Shown: piece by piece, positions 26,127 through 35,536 of the stretch
Numbering within the stretch: position 1 is the first letter of the stretch
Layout of the letters: each line of letters opens with the position of its first letter
NCBI GenBank assembly: GCA_020061105.1
Contig: JAGUYW010000089.1
Span: 1-50,529, forward strand
Length of the DNA: 50,529 bases
Source of the DNA: Anaerolineales bacterium
GTDB lineage: Bacteria; Chloroflexota; Anaerolineae; Anaerolineales; UBA4823
Direction of reading: 5' to 3'
The notes under the pieces: model-generated
What the model saw: only the letters and a program-made list of their open reading frames with translations
What the model was told of the DNA's origin: nothing
Databases searched by the model: none
Translations under genes and position numbers: made by a program

Positions 26127-28760
26127 TTATCGCTTGGAATACAACCACACCTCGAAAAACGCATCCAGAGAGGTACGCGAGGCGCGCCGGAAGGCGTTTA
26201 GTAAATCCTCGCCTCGGGCGATGCGGAAACGATGGGCGCGGTAATACTCTCGTAAAGCGCCAAAGAAGGCCTCGTCGCCGATGCGCTGCCTTAAAGCATC
26301 GAAAAACAGCGCTCCTTTGACATAAACCACGCCTCCATAAACCCTGGGGTTGTTTAAACTCTCGAAATATGCCAGGTCTTTGGCAACCCAATCATCATTG
26401 CCATCTTGCAGCAAGCGATCGTAACGCTCCTGCCAGTAAGCCACCAGGCCGTCTTTATGCTGCGGGCCGAGGGCAAATTCATAATACAGGCTCGAAGAAT
26501 AAGTGGTCAACGCTTCGTCTAACCACGGCTCGTCGAAGACATCGTTGCCGACCAGGTTATACCACCACTGGTGCGCCACCTCGTGCGCCACGGTGGTGGA
26601 AAATTCCGGCTTGTCAGGCGCAGCATACAGCGACTCGCCGATCAAGACGATACCTGGAAATTCCACCCCCAGGGCGTTTCGCATTGGCGCAGCCACCACA
26701 TCCAGTTCATTGTATGGATACTGCCCAAAACGTTCGTTGAAAATGCGCAGCGAGTCAGCCGCCACAGAGAGCGCCGCCTGGCCGCCTGCTTTACCGCCCG
26801 GAAGATAAAACGAGTTCACCTGGACGCCATCGACCTCGCGAGAGAGCTTCTCGAAATGCGGGCTGGCAACCAGGAAGAAATCCCGCGCCGGGCCGCTTTG
26901 GTAAGAAAGATCTGCCCAGCCGTCGACCACCTGGCGAGTAATTTCGGTTCCGGTGGCGACTACCTCCACCTGTTCGGGAAGGTGAATTTCGACGGCGTAA
27001 AAGGCAATATCGCTGTAAACCGAGTCGCCAATTTCCGAAACGGCGTCCAGGTTCCAGCCATCCCGGTCATAGACCGCCAGAATCGGATACCAGGAAGCCA
27101 GGGCCATCACATCATCCGAGAAATTATAGATGCCATAGCCAGCCGGCGTGGCCTGTCCGCCGAAATCTAAAGGTACCTGGCCGGTAAAATCAAAGGCCAG
27201 CAAAACTTTGGCGCCGCCCATTAACATGCGCGGCATGTCGACGCGCAACACGGTATCATCGTGAGACAGGGCAGTTTGCGCCGGCTGGCCGTTTAATAAC
27301 ACCCGGTTGACCGTAAGCGAACCATTGCCGTAGCTGCGCCCACCATTGGGCAACAGGCGGAAATACAGCTCGCCCAGGGAGACTTCTTCCGTGTTGGTAT
27401 ATTCCAGGCGCGCCTGGCCGTGGAAGCGGTGCTCATGGAAATCGATCGTCAACCGGATGGAATAGCGCGGCGCAGAAGACAACCCCGGTAAGCCCTGGCG
27501 CGCCGATGGTAGCAGGGCGGAATAAGCCAGCTCTACATTCAACGGCTGCGTGTCCAACAACCATGCATCCAGTTCTCCCGGATCAACCTGTGAAACCGGA
27601 AACGGAGATGGGATATAGGAAGCCGCGGGCGCAAAAGAGCGCGGCAAGATGCGGCTGGTCAAACGATCCGAGGCCGGCTGGCAGTCCTCGAAGAAAATAT
27701 CCCCCGTCACGCGCAAGTAACACAGGAATTCACCTCTGGCGGACGAACTGACCTTCAGCACAACGGCGGTTCCGTGCTGGTCGTAGATTTCCACATCCGG
27801 CTGCGCTCCGATTTGCTGGATCAATTCAGGTAAATTAGCCGTTCCAGAAGTGCGCACCAGGCAAGCTTCCCCCGTCCCGCCGTTCAACAAGCAGGCGCTG
27901 CGATCAGCGTAGCGTTCCTGGCTGAGCTGGCAGAAGGTTGGGGTACCGGCTATCACAAAGCAAGCCCCCCACACCCCCTTGAAATCTACGTAAACAACCG
28001 TATCGGTGATGGACTCTGGGTCGTAATGTCCCAGAATCAGGCGGTAAGGCTGGTGGATCAGGTCGCCAAAGGGCCGCAAAGCGCTCAATCCCATCACGCG
28101 AGCCTGCTCGCGGGTGACCGGTGTGACCTGGGCCTGGCGCCCAAACTGGATTAGCTGGTTGACCGACGTTACCGGCTGACGCAACGGCTGGTTGATCAGG
28201 TTATCGGCCATCAAGCCCAGCGGGGCGAGCAAGATCAGGCCTGCCATCACCAGGTTAAACCAACGCACGCTCTGATGCGAGCTGCGCGTGGCTGATTCGA
28301 CCACAGACATTTGCAGCGCGCCGGCAATGGCGGCCAGCAGCCCCACCACAATATATAACAGGCTCATACGCGCCTGAGCGCTCTGCGTAAAGGGATAAAT
28401 TGCCAGGCCGCGCAGGTGCGGCTCTAACAAGCCAATCAAAAACGAGGCGCCTTCGAAAGGAGTATGGCTGGCGGTCCACACAAAGCCCAAACCCGCCAGC
28501 ACCCACAAACCGGCTGCCAGCAAGCCGTGATCGAAACGCGCTGCCAGCCAGCCCGCTGCCGCCCCAATCAAGACACAAAACGGCAGTCCTACCGCCAGCT
28601 TGACCCATGGCAAGTCCGCCGCGGCGCGCCACAGCAAGTACGTATCCAAGCCCCACACCCCCAGCGAAAACCCTACTCCAGCCAACATGCCAAAAAACAG
28701 GCCGTTGCGGCGTTTTTCGGCTTGCAATTGCAAGACGGTTGGCATTCGATTGGCGTCCAT
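26127..28760 (-). CDS. Membrane-anchored M1-type metallopeptidase
   Basis: 877 residues. The N-terminal ~200 residues hold about six hydrophobic segments (around residues 20-190). The extracytoplasmic part contains an M1-like beta domain (about 425-600) and the catalytic zinc motif TVAHEVAHQWWYNLVGN near residue 730, with the third ligand Glu in DEALTTYSSSLYY. The M1 exopeptidase GAMEN-like element is not obvious; the nearest candidate is NALGVEFPGIVLIG. GGAGAG lies before the ATG. The gene follows the sugar dehydrogenase gene with 17 bases between, so the two are probably co-transcribed. Confidence 0.88.
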   Translation of the reverse strand: MDANRMPTVLQLQAEKRRNGLFFGMLAGVGFSLGVWGLDTYLLWRAAADLPWVKLAVGLPFCVLIGAAAGWLAARFDHGLLAAGLWVLAGLGFVWTASHTPFEGASFLIGLLEPHLRGLAIYPFTQSAQARMSLLYIVVGLLAAIAGALQMSVVESATRSSHQSVRWFNLVMAGLILLAPLGLMADNLINQPLRQPVTSVNQLIQFGRQAQVTPVTREQARVMGLSALRPFGDLIHQPYRLILGHYDPESITDTVVYVDFKGVWGACFVIAGTPTFCQLSQERYADRSACLLNGGTGEACLVRTSGTANLPELIQQIGAQPDVEIYDQHGTAVVLKVSSSARGEFLCYLRVTGDIFFEDCQPASDRLTSRILPRSFAPAASYIPSPFPVSQVDPGELDAWLLDTQPLNVELAYSALLPSARQGLPGLSSAPRYSIRLTIDFHEHRFHGQARLEYTNTEEVSLGELYFRLLPNGGRSYGNGSLTVNRVLLNGQPAQTALSHDDTVLRVDMPRMLMGGAKVLLAFDFTGQVPLDFGGQATPAGYGIYNFSDDVMALASWYPILAVYDRDGWNLDAVSEIGDSVYSDIAFYAVEIHLPEQVEVVATGTEITRQVVDGWADLSYQSGPARDFFLVASPHFEKLSREVDGVQVNSFYLPGGKAGGQAALSVAADSLRIFNERFGQYPYNELDVVAAPMRNALGVEFPGIVLIGESLYAAPDKPEFSTTVAHEVAHQWWYNLVGNDVFDEPWLDEALTTYSSSLYYEFALGPQHKDGLVAYWQERYDRLLQDGNDDWVAKDLAYFESLNNPRVYGGVVYVKGALFFDALRQRIGDEAFFGALREYYRAHRFRIARGEDLLNAFRRASRTSLDAFFEVWLYSKR

Positions 28761-28777
28761 GTGACTCTCCAGTTGAG

Positions 28778-30124
28778 TTATTGCGCTTCCAGCCGGTAAA
28801 TCGTACCCGCTTGATCCACCAGGTAAACTTCACCGGCCTGATCTTCTCCAAACGAGGTAATCCGCCCCATGCCTTCGAACAACACCCTATTCAACCACTC
28901 GCCGCCGGAGCCGCGCAGCAGCCCCCACACCCGCCCAGAGCAAAAGTCGCCATACAGGTAGACGCCTTGCCAGGCAGGCAAATTCTGGCCGCGGTAGATC
29001 ACGCCCCCCGTGACCGAACAGCCCTGGGAGTGGTCATACTCAGCCGCTGGAGCAACCCAATTCAATCCTTGTGGCGGGCTGCCTTTATACGGCTGGCTGC
29101 CCTCAAAAAAGCGCCAACCATAGTTCAGCCCGGCGGCGCCCGCCGGGGCAAAATTAATCTCTTCCCACTGGTTCTGCCCGACATCCGCGATATACAGGTC
29201 GCCGGTCAGCCTGTCGAAAGCAAAGCGCCACGGGTTGCGCAATCCAGTTGCCCAGATTTCGGGCTTTCCGCCGCCATTGGCAAAGGGGTTATCGGGCGGA
29301 ATGGCGTAGGGATCGCCGTTATCGACATCGATGCGCAAAATTTTCCCCAACAGGGTATTGAGCGATTGCCCGGAGTCCAGCGGGTCGCCAGCCGAGCCGC
29401 CATCGCCCAAACCGAGGTAGAGATACCCATCCGGCCCAAAAGCCACCATCCCGCCGTTGTGATTGCCAAAAGGCTGGTCGATCAGCAGCAGGCGCTTTTC
29501 AGAGGCCGGGTCGCTGCGGTCGGGGTCGCCAGCGGATACCTGGAAACGGGCAATGGCAGTATTACCGCGCAAGTCGGTGTAGTTGACATAGAAAAAGCCG
29601 TTTTGGGCATAGTTGGGGTGAAAGGCCAGGCCCAAAAGACCTTGCTCAAAACCCTGGCTACCGACCCGGTTGGTAATATCCAAGAACGGTTCAGCCATTA
29701 AAACGCCATCCTTCAAAATTTGAATGCGCCCGGGTTGTTCGACAACAAACAGGCGCCCCGAGCCATCCCCAGCATGGGTAACCGCCAGAGGATTGACAAA
29801 GCCGCTGAAAACACGCCGCCAGGTAAATGGGCCGGGGTCCGGCAAAGCAACCGCATCCGGGGTGGCTTGAGCGCCGGCTGGCGTTTGCGTGGGCGCCGGC
29901 GGGCCGCCCTCAATCGGAGTGGGGGGTGGGGAATCGGTGGGCAAAATGGTTGCCGGGGGCTGCGTAGGCGTCGAAACCACCGGCAGGGCGCCGCTTTCTT
30001 GCGCCTGGGTTGGCGGCGCGCCGGGCGCGGTGGGAATGGCTGTTGGAGATGCATCGCTACAGGCAGCCAACAACAAGGCCACCAGCAAAAATAATCCTAT
30101 TCGAAACATCATCTTGTATACCAT
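28778..30124 (-). CDS. PQQ-dependent sugar dehydrogenase (glucose/sorbosone type), lipoprotein
   Basis: 448 residues. The signal peptide ends in VALLLAAC (lipobox Cys near residue 22), followed by a long Pro/Thr spacer to about residue 98. The beta-propeller then shows the family patterns FVNPLAVTHAGDGSGRLFVV, QGLLGLAFHPNY, NHNGGMVAFGPDGYLYLGLG and GLRNPWRFAFD. It would oxidise sugars or related alcohols outside the membrane. The start could be 4-5 codons later (MMFRIGL), which gives a tidier signal peptide. Confidence 0.9.
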   Translation of the reverse strand: MVYKMMFRIGLFLLVALLLAACSDASPTAIPTAPGAPPTQAQESGALPVVSTPTQPPATILPTDSPPPTPIEGGPPAPTQTPAGAQATPDAVALPDPGPFTWRRVFSGFVNPLAVTHAGDGSGRLFVVEQPGRIQILKDGVLMAEPFLDITNRVGSQGFEQGLLGLAFHPNYAQNGFFYVNYTDLRGNTAIARFQVSAGDPDRSDPASEKRLLLIDQPFGNHNGGMVAFGPDGYLYLGLGDGGSAGDPLDSGQSLNTLLGKILRIDVDNGDPYAIPPDNPFANGGGKPEIWATGLRNPWRFAFDRLTGDLYIADVGQNQWEEINFAPAGAAGLNYGWRFFEGSQPYKGSPPQGLNWVAPAAEYDHSQGCSVTGGVIYRGQNLPAWQGVYLYGDFCSGRVWGLLRGSGGEWLNRVLFEGMGRITSFGEDQAGEVYLVDQAGTIYRLEAQ

Positions 30125-30141
30125 CCAAACTTATGCGATGT

Positions 30142-30546
30142 TCAATTTTCGCGATCCTTAAATTCACCGTCAATAATTTGATCTGCTGCCTGCCCATCCA
30201 GCTGAGTTGGCGCTGGGTGAACGACGTGCGGTTCAGATACCGGAGCGTCGCGCCACTCGCCGGGCAGCACCTGGCGCATGGCTTCCATATGCTCCTGGAC
30301 AACATCCGGCGGGCACAGCTCGACAAACAAATAAGCCCCCAACCACATCACGGCCATATCGTCGATCGGCCCTGGGGCCAGGTCGGGGAACAAGAAATAG
30401 AACAACGAACCAACCGGCAGCAGCTTAATCAGCGGGCTGACCCGCCCATCCGCCATCAGGCGGCCGATCAAGCGCACCCGCAACCACAGTTCGCCAAACA
30501 CCCCACCGCTGGGGGGGACAATTTCGCTGTCTTTGTCCTCAGTCAT
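30142..30546 (-). CDS. DUF1232-like small membrane protein
   Basis: 134 residues with GGAGGT before the ATG. The central segment RLIGRLMADGRVSPLIKLLP followed by PDLAPGPIDDMAVMWLGAYL matches the DUF1232/YkvA pattern (basic helix, then a PxDxxPD-like turn and DD). One or two membrane segments are likely. It is 17 bases before the sugar dehydrogenase gene. Function unknown. Confidence 0.72.
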   Translation of the reverse strand: MTEDKDSEIVPPSGGVFGELWLRVRLIGRLMADGRVSPLIKLLPVGSLFYFLFPDLAPGPIDDMAVMWLGAYLFVELCPPDVVQEHMEAMRQVLPGEWRDAPVSEPHVVHPAPTQLDGQAADQIIDGEFKDREN

Positions 30547-30690
30547 GGTACCTCCAAAGTTCTTGCAAAGATTATACCCCGAACGCCAAAAGCTCCAGCG
30601 CTGCGGGCTAACACTTAATCTACGCTAATCCGGTCGTCTGGTTGCAGCCGGCTCTTCATTCACAACCTTCATCCAGCCTGCCAGGCGCTT

Positions 30691-30722
30691 AAAAAAGGAC
30701 AGAGCAGCCAATTGCGCTGCTC
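30691..30722 (-). terminator. Terminator after rplT
   Basis: Stem GAGCAGC (30702-30708) with GCTGCTC (30716-30722), loop of seven bases, followed on the minus strand by TGTCC and six T (30691-30696). It closes the infC-rpmI-rplT transcript. Confidence 0.85.
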
Positions 30723-30750
30723 CGTCGGAGGGTTTTTAGAGGAGTCCAGG

Positions 30751-31098
30751 TTAACTTTGGGCCTTGGCGACCACAGCGGCGAAGATTTGCGGATCGCGCA
30801 CCGCCAGGTTAGCAAGCACCTTGCGATTGAGGGCGATCTGGTTTTTCTTCATGCCGTGGATCAGGCGGCTGTAAGTGACGCCATTCAAGCGCGCCGCGGC
30901 ATTGATGCGGGCAATCCACAGGCGGCGCAAATCGCGCTTGCGGGCGCGACGGTCACGATAAGCATACCACAGGCTTTTCAACATGGCCTCATTGGCGCGC
31001 CGGTACAAGCGATGGCGGGTGCCAAATTGGCCTTTCATCAACTTCAAAACTTTCTTATGGTGCTGGCGACGAACAATTCCAGTCTTTACACGAGGCAT
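30751..31098 (-). CDS. rplT: 50S ribosomal protein L20 (bL20)
   Basis: 115 residues, standard length, with [19 protein letters not shown] and [19 protein letters not shown]. It binds 23S rRNA early in large-subunit assembly. In other bacteria it also represses its own operon by binding the mRNA leader. The 136-base gap before it contains a GTTGCG/CGCAAC hairpin (about 31151-31176) that could be part of such control. Confidence 0.97.
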   Translation of the reverse strand: MPRVKTGIVRRQHHKKVLKLMKGQFGTRHRLYRRANEAMLKSLWYAYRDRRARKRDLRRLWIARINAAARLNGVTYSRLIHGMKKNQIALNRKVLANLAVRDPQIFAAVVAKAQS

Positions 31099-31234
31099 AA
31101 TCTACTCTCCTGCGAGCCCCTGGGCGCCGGCGGCTCTGAGACCGCCCGTTGCGAACACCCAACAGCCGCAACTAAAAAGGGAAAAAACCGAACAACGTGG
31201 ATGGGAATCCAACCACGCCGGCAACCTAGCGAAG

Positions 31235-31471
31235 CTAGTGAGCCTTCTTCAGGTAGGGCGCCAGACGGTGCACGGTCTTCACAATGCCGCGGCCTTTGAC
31301 CGGCAGCATTTCAGCGAAGAGCGCTTTCGTCCGCTTGGAGGTGCGGCGGCGCAAGTGGCTTTTGCCGATCTTGGTGCGCACCAACATCCCAGACCCGGTC
31401 AGGCGGAAACGCTTCGATGTAGCCTTATGAGTCTTGATCTTATACTTTCCAGCGGTTTGCTTACGTGGCAC
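31235..31471 (-). CDS. rpmI: 50S ribosomal protein L35 (bL35)
   Basis: 78 residues. Family pattern KIKTHKATSKRFRLTGSG and GKSHLRRRTSKRTK. It is slightly longer than the usual 65 residues, with extra residues at both ends. The gene lies in the classic infC-rpmI-rplT order. Confidence 0.96.
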   Translation of the reverse strand: MPRKQTAGKYKIKTHKATSKRFRLTGSGMLVRTKIGKSHLRRRTSKRTKALFAEMLPVKGRGIVKTVHRLAPYLKKAH

Positions 31472-31491
31472 AATAAACTCCTCTCACACAA

Positions 31492-31524
31492 AATTCCGCG
31501 GATCTGGTTCAACTCCGCGGATTT
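31492..31524 (-). promoter_or_regulatory. Hairpin between infC and rpmI
   Basis: Two copies of the self-complementary octamer TCCGCGGA (31495-31502 and 31514-31521), with flanking AT pairs, form a stem around an 11-base loop. There is no T-run. The position just upstream of rpmI is where L20-dependent control of rpmI-rplT acts in other bacteria, so it may be a regulatory hairpin. Confidence 0.45.
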
Positions 31525-31565
31525 CAACAAACGGATTTCTAGAATTGAACTTCAGCGCTTGGTAA

Positions 31566-32093
31566 CTATTTCTTTTTCGGCGCTTTGGTGGGGGCCAGGA
31601 TCATTAACATCGTCCGGCCTTCCAAAGCTGGGGCCTGTTCCACTGTCGCCACATCCGCCAAATCTTCCGCCACTTCTTTGAGATCGTTCAGAGCGATCTC
31701 AGGGTAGGTGATTTCGCGGCCGCGGAAGCGAATGCGAACTCGCACTTTCATTCCACTGTCCAACCAACGCCGGGCATCGCGCACTTTCAAATCGCGGTGG
31801 TGTTCGTTGGTTTTCGGTCGCAGGCGGATCTCTTTGACTTCGATTTTGGTCTGCGCTTTGCGAGCTTCGCGATCTTTCTTGGCTCGCTCGTAAATAAACT
31901 TCCCAAAATCCATCACCCGGCAGACAGGTGGGTCAGAATTGGGGGCCACTTCTACCAGGTCTAGCTCGGCGTCTCGGGCGATGCGCTGGGCTTCTTCGGT
32001 CGAAACCACCCCAACATTCTCACCCAACGGGCCAATCAAACGTACCTGTGGAACACGAATGGCCTCATTTACTCGATAATTGATTGCGCTGAT
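31566..32093 (-). CDS. infC: Translation initiation factor IF-3, apparent AUC start
   Basis: 175 residues if translation begins at the ATC at 32091-32093. The conserved N-terminus (INYRVNEAIRVPQVRLIG) extends well upstream of the first plausible ATG/TTG. The frame is closed by a TAG just two codons before that ATC. AAGGAG (minus strand, 32100-32105) sits six bases from the ATC. Other bacteria use AUU, AUC or similar codons for infC, which lets IF-3 repress its own translation. The N-domain, linker and C-domain (VKVRIRFRGREITYPEIAL...) are complete. Confidence 0.93.
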   Translation of the reverse strand: MSAINYRVNEAIRVPQVRLIGPLGENVGVVSTEEAQRIARDAELDLVEVAPNSDPPVCRVMDFGKFIYERAKKDREARKAQTKIEVKEIRLRPKTNEHHRDLKVRDARRWLDSGMKVRVRIRFRGREITYPEIALNDLKEVAEDLADVATVEQAPALEGRTMLMILAPTKAPKKK

Positions 32094-32144
32094 ATGCTAC
32101 TCCTTAAATTCTAGATGATCTTGCCCTGAAGACAAGTGCAAGGC

Positions 32145-32173
32145 ATCATACCAAAAAAAGCCGGAATCGTCAA
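32145..32173 (-). promoter_or_regulatory. Promoter of infC-rpmI-rplT
   Basis: On the minus strand TTGACG (32168-32173), 17 bases, then TATGAT (32145-32150). Transcription would start near 32138, leaving a leader of about 45 bases before the AUC start. Confidence 0.78.
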
Positions 32174-32208
32174 CCATATAACTTGATTGGGCCATCCAAT
32201 CGAGAAAT

Positions 32209-32238
32209 CGGGACACAAAACGGGACATAATCGGGACA
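32209..32238. repeat. Three CGGGACA direct repeats
   Basis: CGGGACA occurs at 32209-32215, 32221-32227 and 32232-32238, a spacing of 12 and 11 bases, or about one helix turn. They lie between the infC promoter and a plus-strand TATAAT (32270-32275). The phasing resembles binding sites of SARP/OmpR-type activators. Confidence 0.6.
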
Positions 32239-32273
32239 ATTACACTTCTAAAAAGGACAGTCAAACCCGTATA

Positions 32274-33182
32274 ATGCGACATCCTTTCGCACAGAGAAGG
32301 CCAGATTCTGCCTATTACGTCAACAAAACTACCGATGACAACATAGCGCTTCAATCACTAATAGATACCGGCGCCTGCACCACGGATGATCCATCCCCAC
32401 TGGCGCCCCCTTGCTCATTGCGCTCGGCTATCAAGCTGGCGAATGTCTTCCATGGGGTAATCAATATCCCAGCCGGGACTTACAACATCGCCGGCAGCCT
32501 GCTGATTGACCAACCATCCGGCGTTGAATTCAAAGGTTCTGGCCATGAAACCACCACCATCGATGGCAGCGGCGCTGACCGCATTCTCTGGGTCAGTCAC
32601 ATCAACGCCAATGTGGCGATGCGCGACCCAGATAACAAAACTCTGAGAATTAATGACAGCGTCATTCGCAATAACGCCGCCGGGTTTGGCGGCGGTATAT
32701 CGGTTTTCTCGAATGGCACTCTGACGCTGGAAGACAGCCCCATCAGCGGCAGCCTCACCAAAGGCAATGGCGGCGGCTTATACGTTGAAGGCGTTGCATT
32801 TCTCAGGCATGTAACCCTGACCGGCAATACAGGGCTGAGCGGCGACGCACTCTCGGATTGCGCCAACGGTCTCACCGGCTTTGGCGCTAACATCATCAGT
32901 TCCGCCAGCAGTTGCACCATCAGCGGCGGGACGATCATTGATTTAGACCCGCTCCTGGCAGGACTGGACGACAACGGCGGCCCCACACTCACCCACATGC
33001 CGGCCGTGAACAGCCCCGCTGTGGATGCCATCGAATGTTTCCTCGGCGAAAGCACTGACCAACGCGGCTAGCCGCGCCCGCAAAGCGGATTGAACTGTGA
33101 CATCGGCGCAGTTGAGCGCCAGTTTCAAGAATTTTACCGCTACAGCCTGTTCATACCGGTTATCCTGCGCGCCTTGCCGTGA
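32274..33182 (+). pseudogene. CSLREA-type secreted beta-helix protein, decayed
   Basis: The frame encodes the start of a secreted repeat protein: AYYVNKTTDDN, then CSLRSAIKLANV (CSLREA-like domain near residue 40) and beta-helix-like NNAAGFGGGI and GNGGGLYVEG repeats. A TAG at 33069-33071 falls inside the usual TDQRG...PRPQSG...CDIGAVE ending. The same frame continues for 37 more triplets to a TGA at 33180-33182, reading through CDIGAVE to a YSLFIPVILRALP tail. No signal peptide precedes the mature-like N-terminus, and the only ATG (32274) overlaps the -10 box. It has therefore lost both its export signal and its continuous C-terminus. A read-through or sequencing error for the TAG cannot be excluded. 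Confidence 0.7.
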
Positions 33183-33230
33183 ACTAACTTTCCTTGAATT
33201 TCTGGTTGTCAGATTGCAATTACTTACTGC

Positions 33231-33251
33231 TTGATGGTATTCTGCCATCAA
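33231..33251. terminator. Short hairpin between pseudogene and WD40 gene
   Basis: TTGATGG and CCATCAA form a seven-base-pair stem with a seven-base loop between the convergent CSLREA pseudogene and WD40 gene. There is no T-run; it may be a weak bidirectional end signal. Confidence 0.3.
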
Positions 33252-33301
33252 CGTCTCTGAATCCTTGCCTTTAAGCACTACGGTGGCGTCTTCATCCTGA
33301 C

Positions 33302-35536
33302 TTATGGCCCACTGGGAACCCCCCACAGAATCACAGTCCCATCATAAGAGCCGGATGCCAACAACTCTCCGGAGGGCGAAAAAACCAGGTCTGTCACATA
33401 ATCCCGATGACCATACAGAATTTTCAAAAGGGCGCCATCCACGGCTCGCCACAGGCGCACCGTGTGATCGTAGCAGCCGGTAGCCAGGGTATAGCCATCT
33501 TTCGAGAAGGCAACCCGCATGACACCCGCTATATCAAGCTGGTATAACCGCTCGCCATCTCCGGCGCGCCAAAGCTCCACCTTCCCCAAATCCCAGCCGT
33601 CTTCATTCTTTGACACTGAGGCCAGGGTTTGCCCATCGGGTGAGAAAACCACCTGCGAAAATTCATAGGTCCATTCGTGGCCTTCAATCGAAAATAAGCG
33701 CTCTCCCTCCGGCACTTTCCAGAGCTGAATGGCATAATCCGGATATCCGAAAATTGCAGCCAGGGTCTTGCCATCGGGCGAAAACGCCAGGTCCAACACC
33801 TCTCCCTGGTAACCTTCCAGCCCGCGGATGAGCTTCTCGTCCTCCAGGTCCCAGAGTTGAAGGATCCCTTCCAGGTACCCGATCGCCAGCATCCTACCAT
33901 TTGGCGAAAAGGAAACGCTGGCAGGGACATAAGGCGGTGCTTCTTTCCCGAAGAGGCTTTCCAGTCGCGTCAATCGCGCCCCGTCTTTCATGCTCCAGAA
34001 GCTGCCCTGCGTCCACAAGAACTGCCCATCCAGGCTAAAGGAAACTTTGGCAGTACCATACCCTAAATTGTTTGGATCTTCGATCTCATTTTCAAACTGG
34101 GCATCTTCCGCCCCCCAGAAGCGGGCAGTTAGATGCGGGTTGCCGCTGTTCGCCACCAGGGACTTCCCATCCGGCGAGAAGGCAACGCCATCCACATTGG
34201 TTCCATATTCATCGAATGCCGCCACTCTAGCAGCGGTATTGGGATCAAAAACGTGAATGCTTTTGGCCGTCCAGATCAGCAAGTTTCCTTCGTTTGGCGC
34301 GTAGGTGAGCTCGAGCGGATCTTGTATGTCTACTACGGTGCGCTTTCCATCCGGGAGTTGCCATATCGCTGCTTGTGGCGCGGTCAGGCTGTTAGCCGGC
34401 CCATTCCCCACAATTGCCAGTGATCGCCCATCTGGGGCAAATCGCAAGCTGGAAACGGCCTGGAAGCTGCCTTCAAGGGTTTGCAAGAATTTCCCACTCG
34501 AAACATCGTACAGCCTGATTTGATCTCGGTCGAGCAGCGCCAGGGTCTGCCCATCTGCCGAAAACACAATGGATTTTCCGCTGAAAGCCTGTAATACCCG
34601 GTTTCTTTCTAAATCGACCAGACGTACCGCGCCGGCATTCTCGATTGCCAGGACTCCGCCGGTTGAAAAGGCCGCTCGCTCCCCGGTCCACTGGTTCAAG
34701 AGACTTCCGTCCTCGGTGCTGTAGGCGCGGATTTGACGATCATCATCCACAGCCCACGGCATGGTGACAAGTACACTCTTATCTGGGGAAAATTCCAGTG
34801 TAGATCCCTGGAATGTAAAGCGCTCTCCACCATCCGAAACGCTCCAGAGTTGCACTTTGCCGGGATGAAAACCCACCGCCAGGCTCTGCCCATCCGGTGA
34901 AAAGACCAGATCTGTCAGGGTTGTTTCCCACCCTACCGGTTTTTCCCACACGATCGTCCCCTGTTCGAGATCCAAGAGGTAGATGCTTTGTTGCATATTC
35001 TCCTCATGGATGTCGCCCCTTGGAGAGAAGGCGACCGCTCGCCGGCTGGCAGCCAGGTAGCGGCGATTAGCAGATAAAACTACCATGTGTGGAGAGGCTG
35101 GCACAAGCGTGAACCCTTCTTCAGGGGAATTGAGAATCGTGGTAAGCCTGCGCAGCGTTCGCGCCTCGTATAGGTCGACCCCAAGTGTGGTGGGGATGAC
35201 CAATAGTTCGCCATCCATCGAGTAGAATGGCACACCGTTGATCATCCCCTGCCCCAACCGCCTTATTTGGGTTACACCAGCCGCATTCTGCGGAGTGATC
35301 CTCCGGCTGGCTGCCTCTGCAGGAACCGGTGTGGCGCTGAGTGTGAGGTCAGCAAAAGCTGTAGCAGAAGCTGTAGCAGAAGCTGTAGCAGAAGCCGTCT
35401 TTGAAGGAGGTGAGGAGGCGGTGCTGACAGGCGTGTATATTACAGTGGTGCTGAACGATTGCAAAGGCTGTGGTCTGCAACCGGCGAACACCAACAAAAT
35501 TATGAGCCCACTGAGAAATCGAAAATAGGTTTTCAT
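33302..35536 (-). CDS. WD40-repeat lipoprotein
   Basis: 744 residues. The signal peptide ends in LLVFAGC (lipobox Cys near residue 20), followed by a Ser/Ala/Thr-rich spacer. That spacer includes three exact 12-base DNA repeats (35358-35393, GCTGTAGCAGAA on the plus strand). The rest is built of about 14 WD40 blades, many with the phrase FSPDGQ/KxLA and ending in xLW. The last ones are the most regular (LATGCYDHTVRLWRAVDG, LLASGSYDGTVILWG). It is probably an extracellular scaffold, with no enzymatic motif. It separates thrS from infC, which are neighbours in many bacteria. Confidence 0.9.
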   Translation of the reverse strand: MKTYFRFLSGLIILLVFAGCRPQPLQSFSTTVIYTPVSTASSPPSKTASATASATASATAFADLTLSATPVPAEAASRRITPQNAAGVTQIRRLGQGMINGVPFYSMDGELLVIPTTLGVDLYEARTLRRLTTILNSPEEGFTLVPASPHMVVLSANRRYLAASRRAVAFSPRGDIHEENMQQSIYLLDLEQGTIVWEKPVGWETTLTDLVFSPDGQSLAVGFHPGKVQLWSVSDGGERFTFQGSTLEFSPDKSVLVTMPWAVDDDRQIRAYSTEDGSLLNQWTGERAAFSTGGVLAIENAGAVRLVDLERNRVLQAFSGKSIVFSADGQTLALLDRDQIRLYDVSSGKFLQTLEGSFQAVSSLRFAPDGRSLAIVGNGPANSLTAPQAAIWQLPDGKRTVVDIQDPLELTYAPNEGNLLIWTAKSIHVFDPNTAARVAAFDEYGTNVDGVAFSPDGKSLVANSGNPHLTARFWGAEDAQFENEIEDPNNLGYGTAKVSFSLDGQFLWTQGSFWSMKDGARLTRLESLFGKEAPPYVPASVSFSPNGRMLAIGYLEGILQLWDLEDEKLIRGLEGYQGEVLDLAFSPDGKTLAAIFGYPDYAIQLWKVPEGERLFSIEGHEWTYEFSQVVFSPDGQTLASVSKNEDGWDLGKVELWRAGDGERLYQLDIAGVMRVAFSKDGYTLATGCYDHTVRLWRAVDGALLKILYGHRDYVTDLVFSPSGELLASGSYDGTVILWGVPSGP

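Noticed and set aside
35358-35393. Three 12-base tandem repeats, considered as a possible CRISPR or minisatellite
   Set aside because: They lie in frame in the WD40 lipoprotein gene and encode its Ser/Ala/Thr spacer; no spacers and too short for CRISPR.
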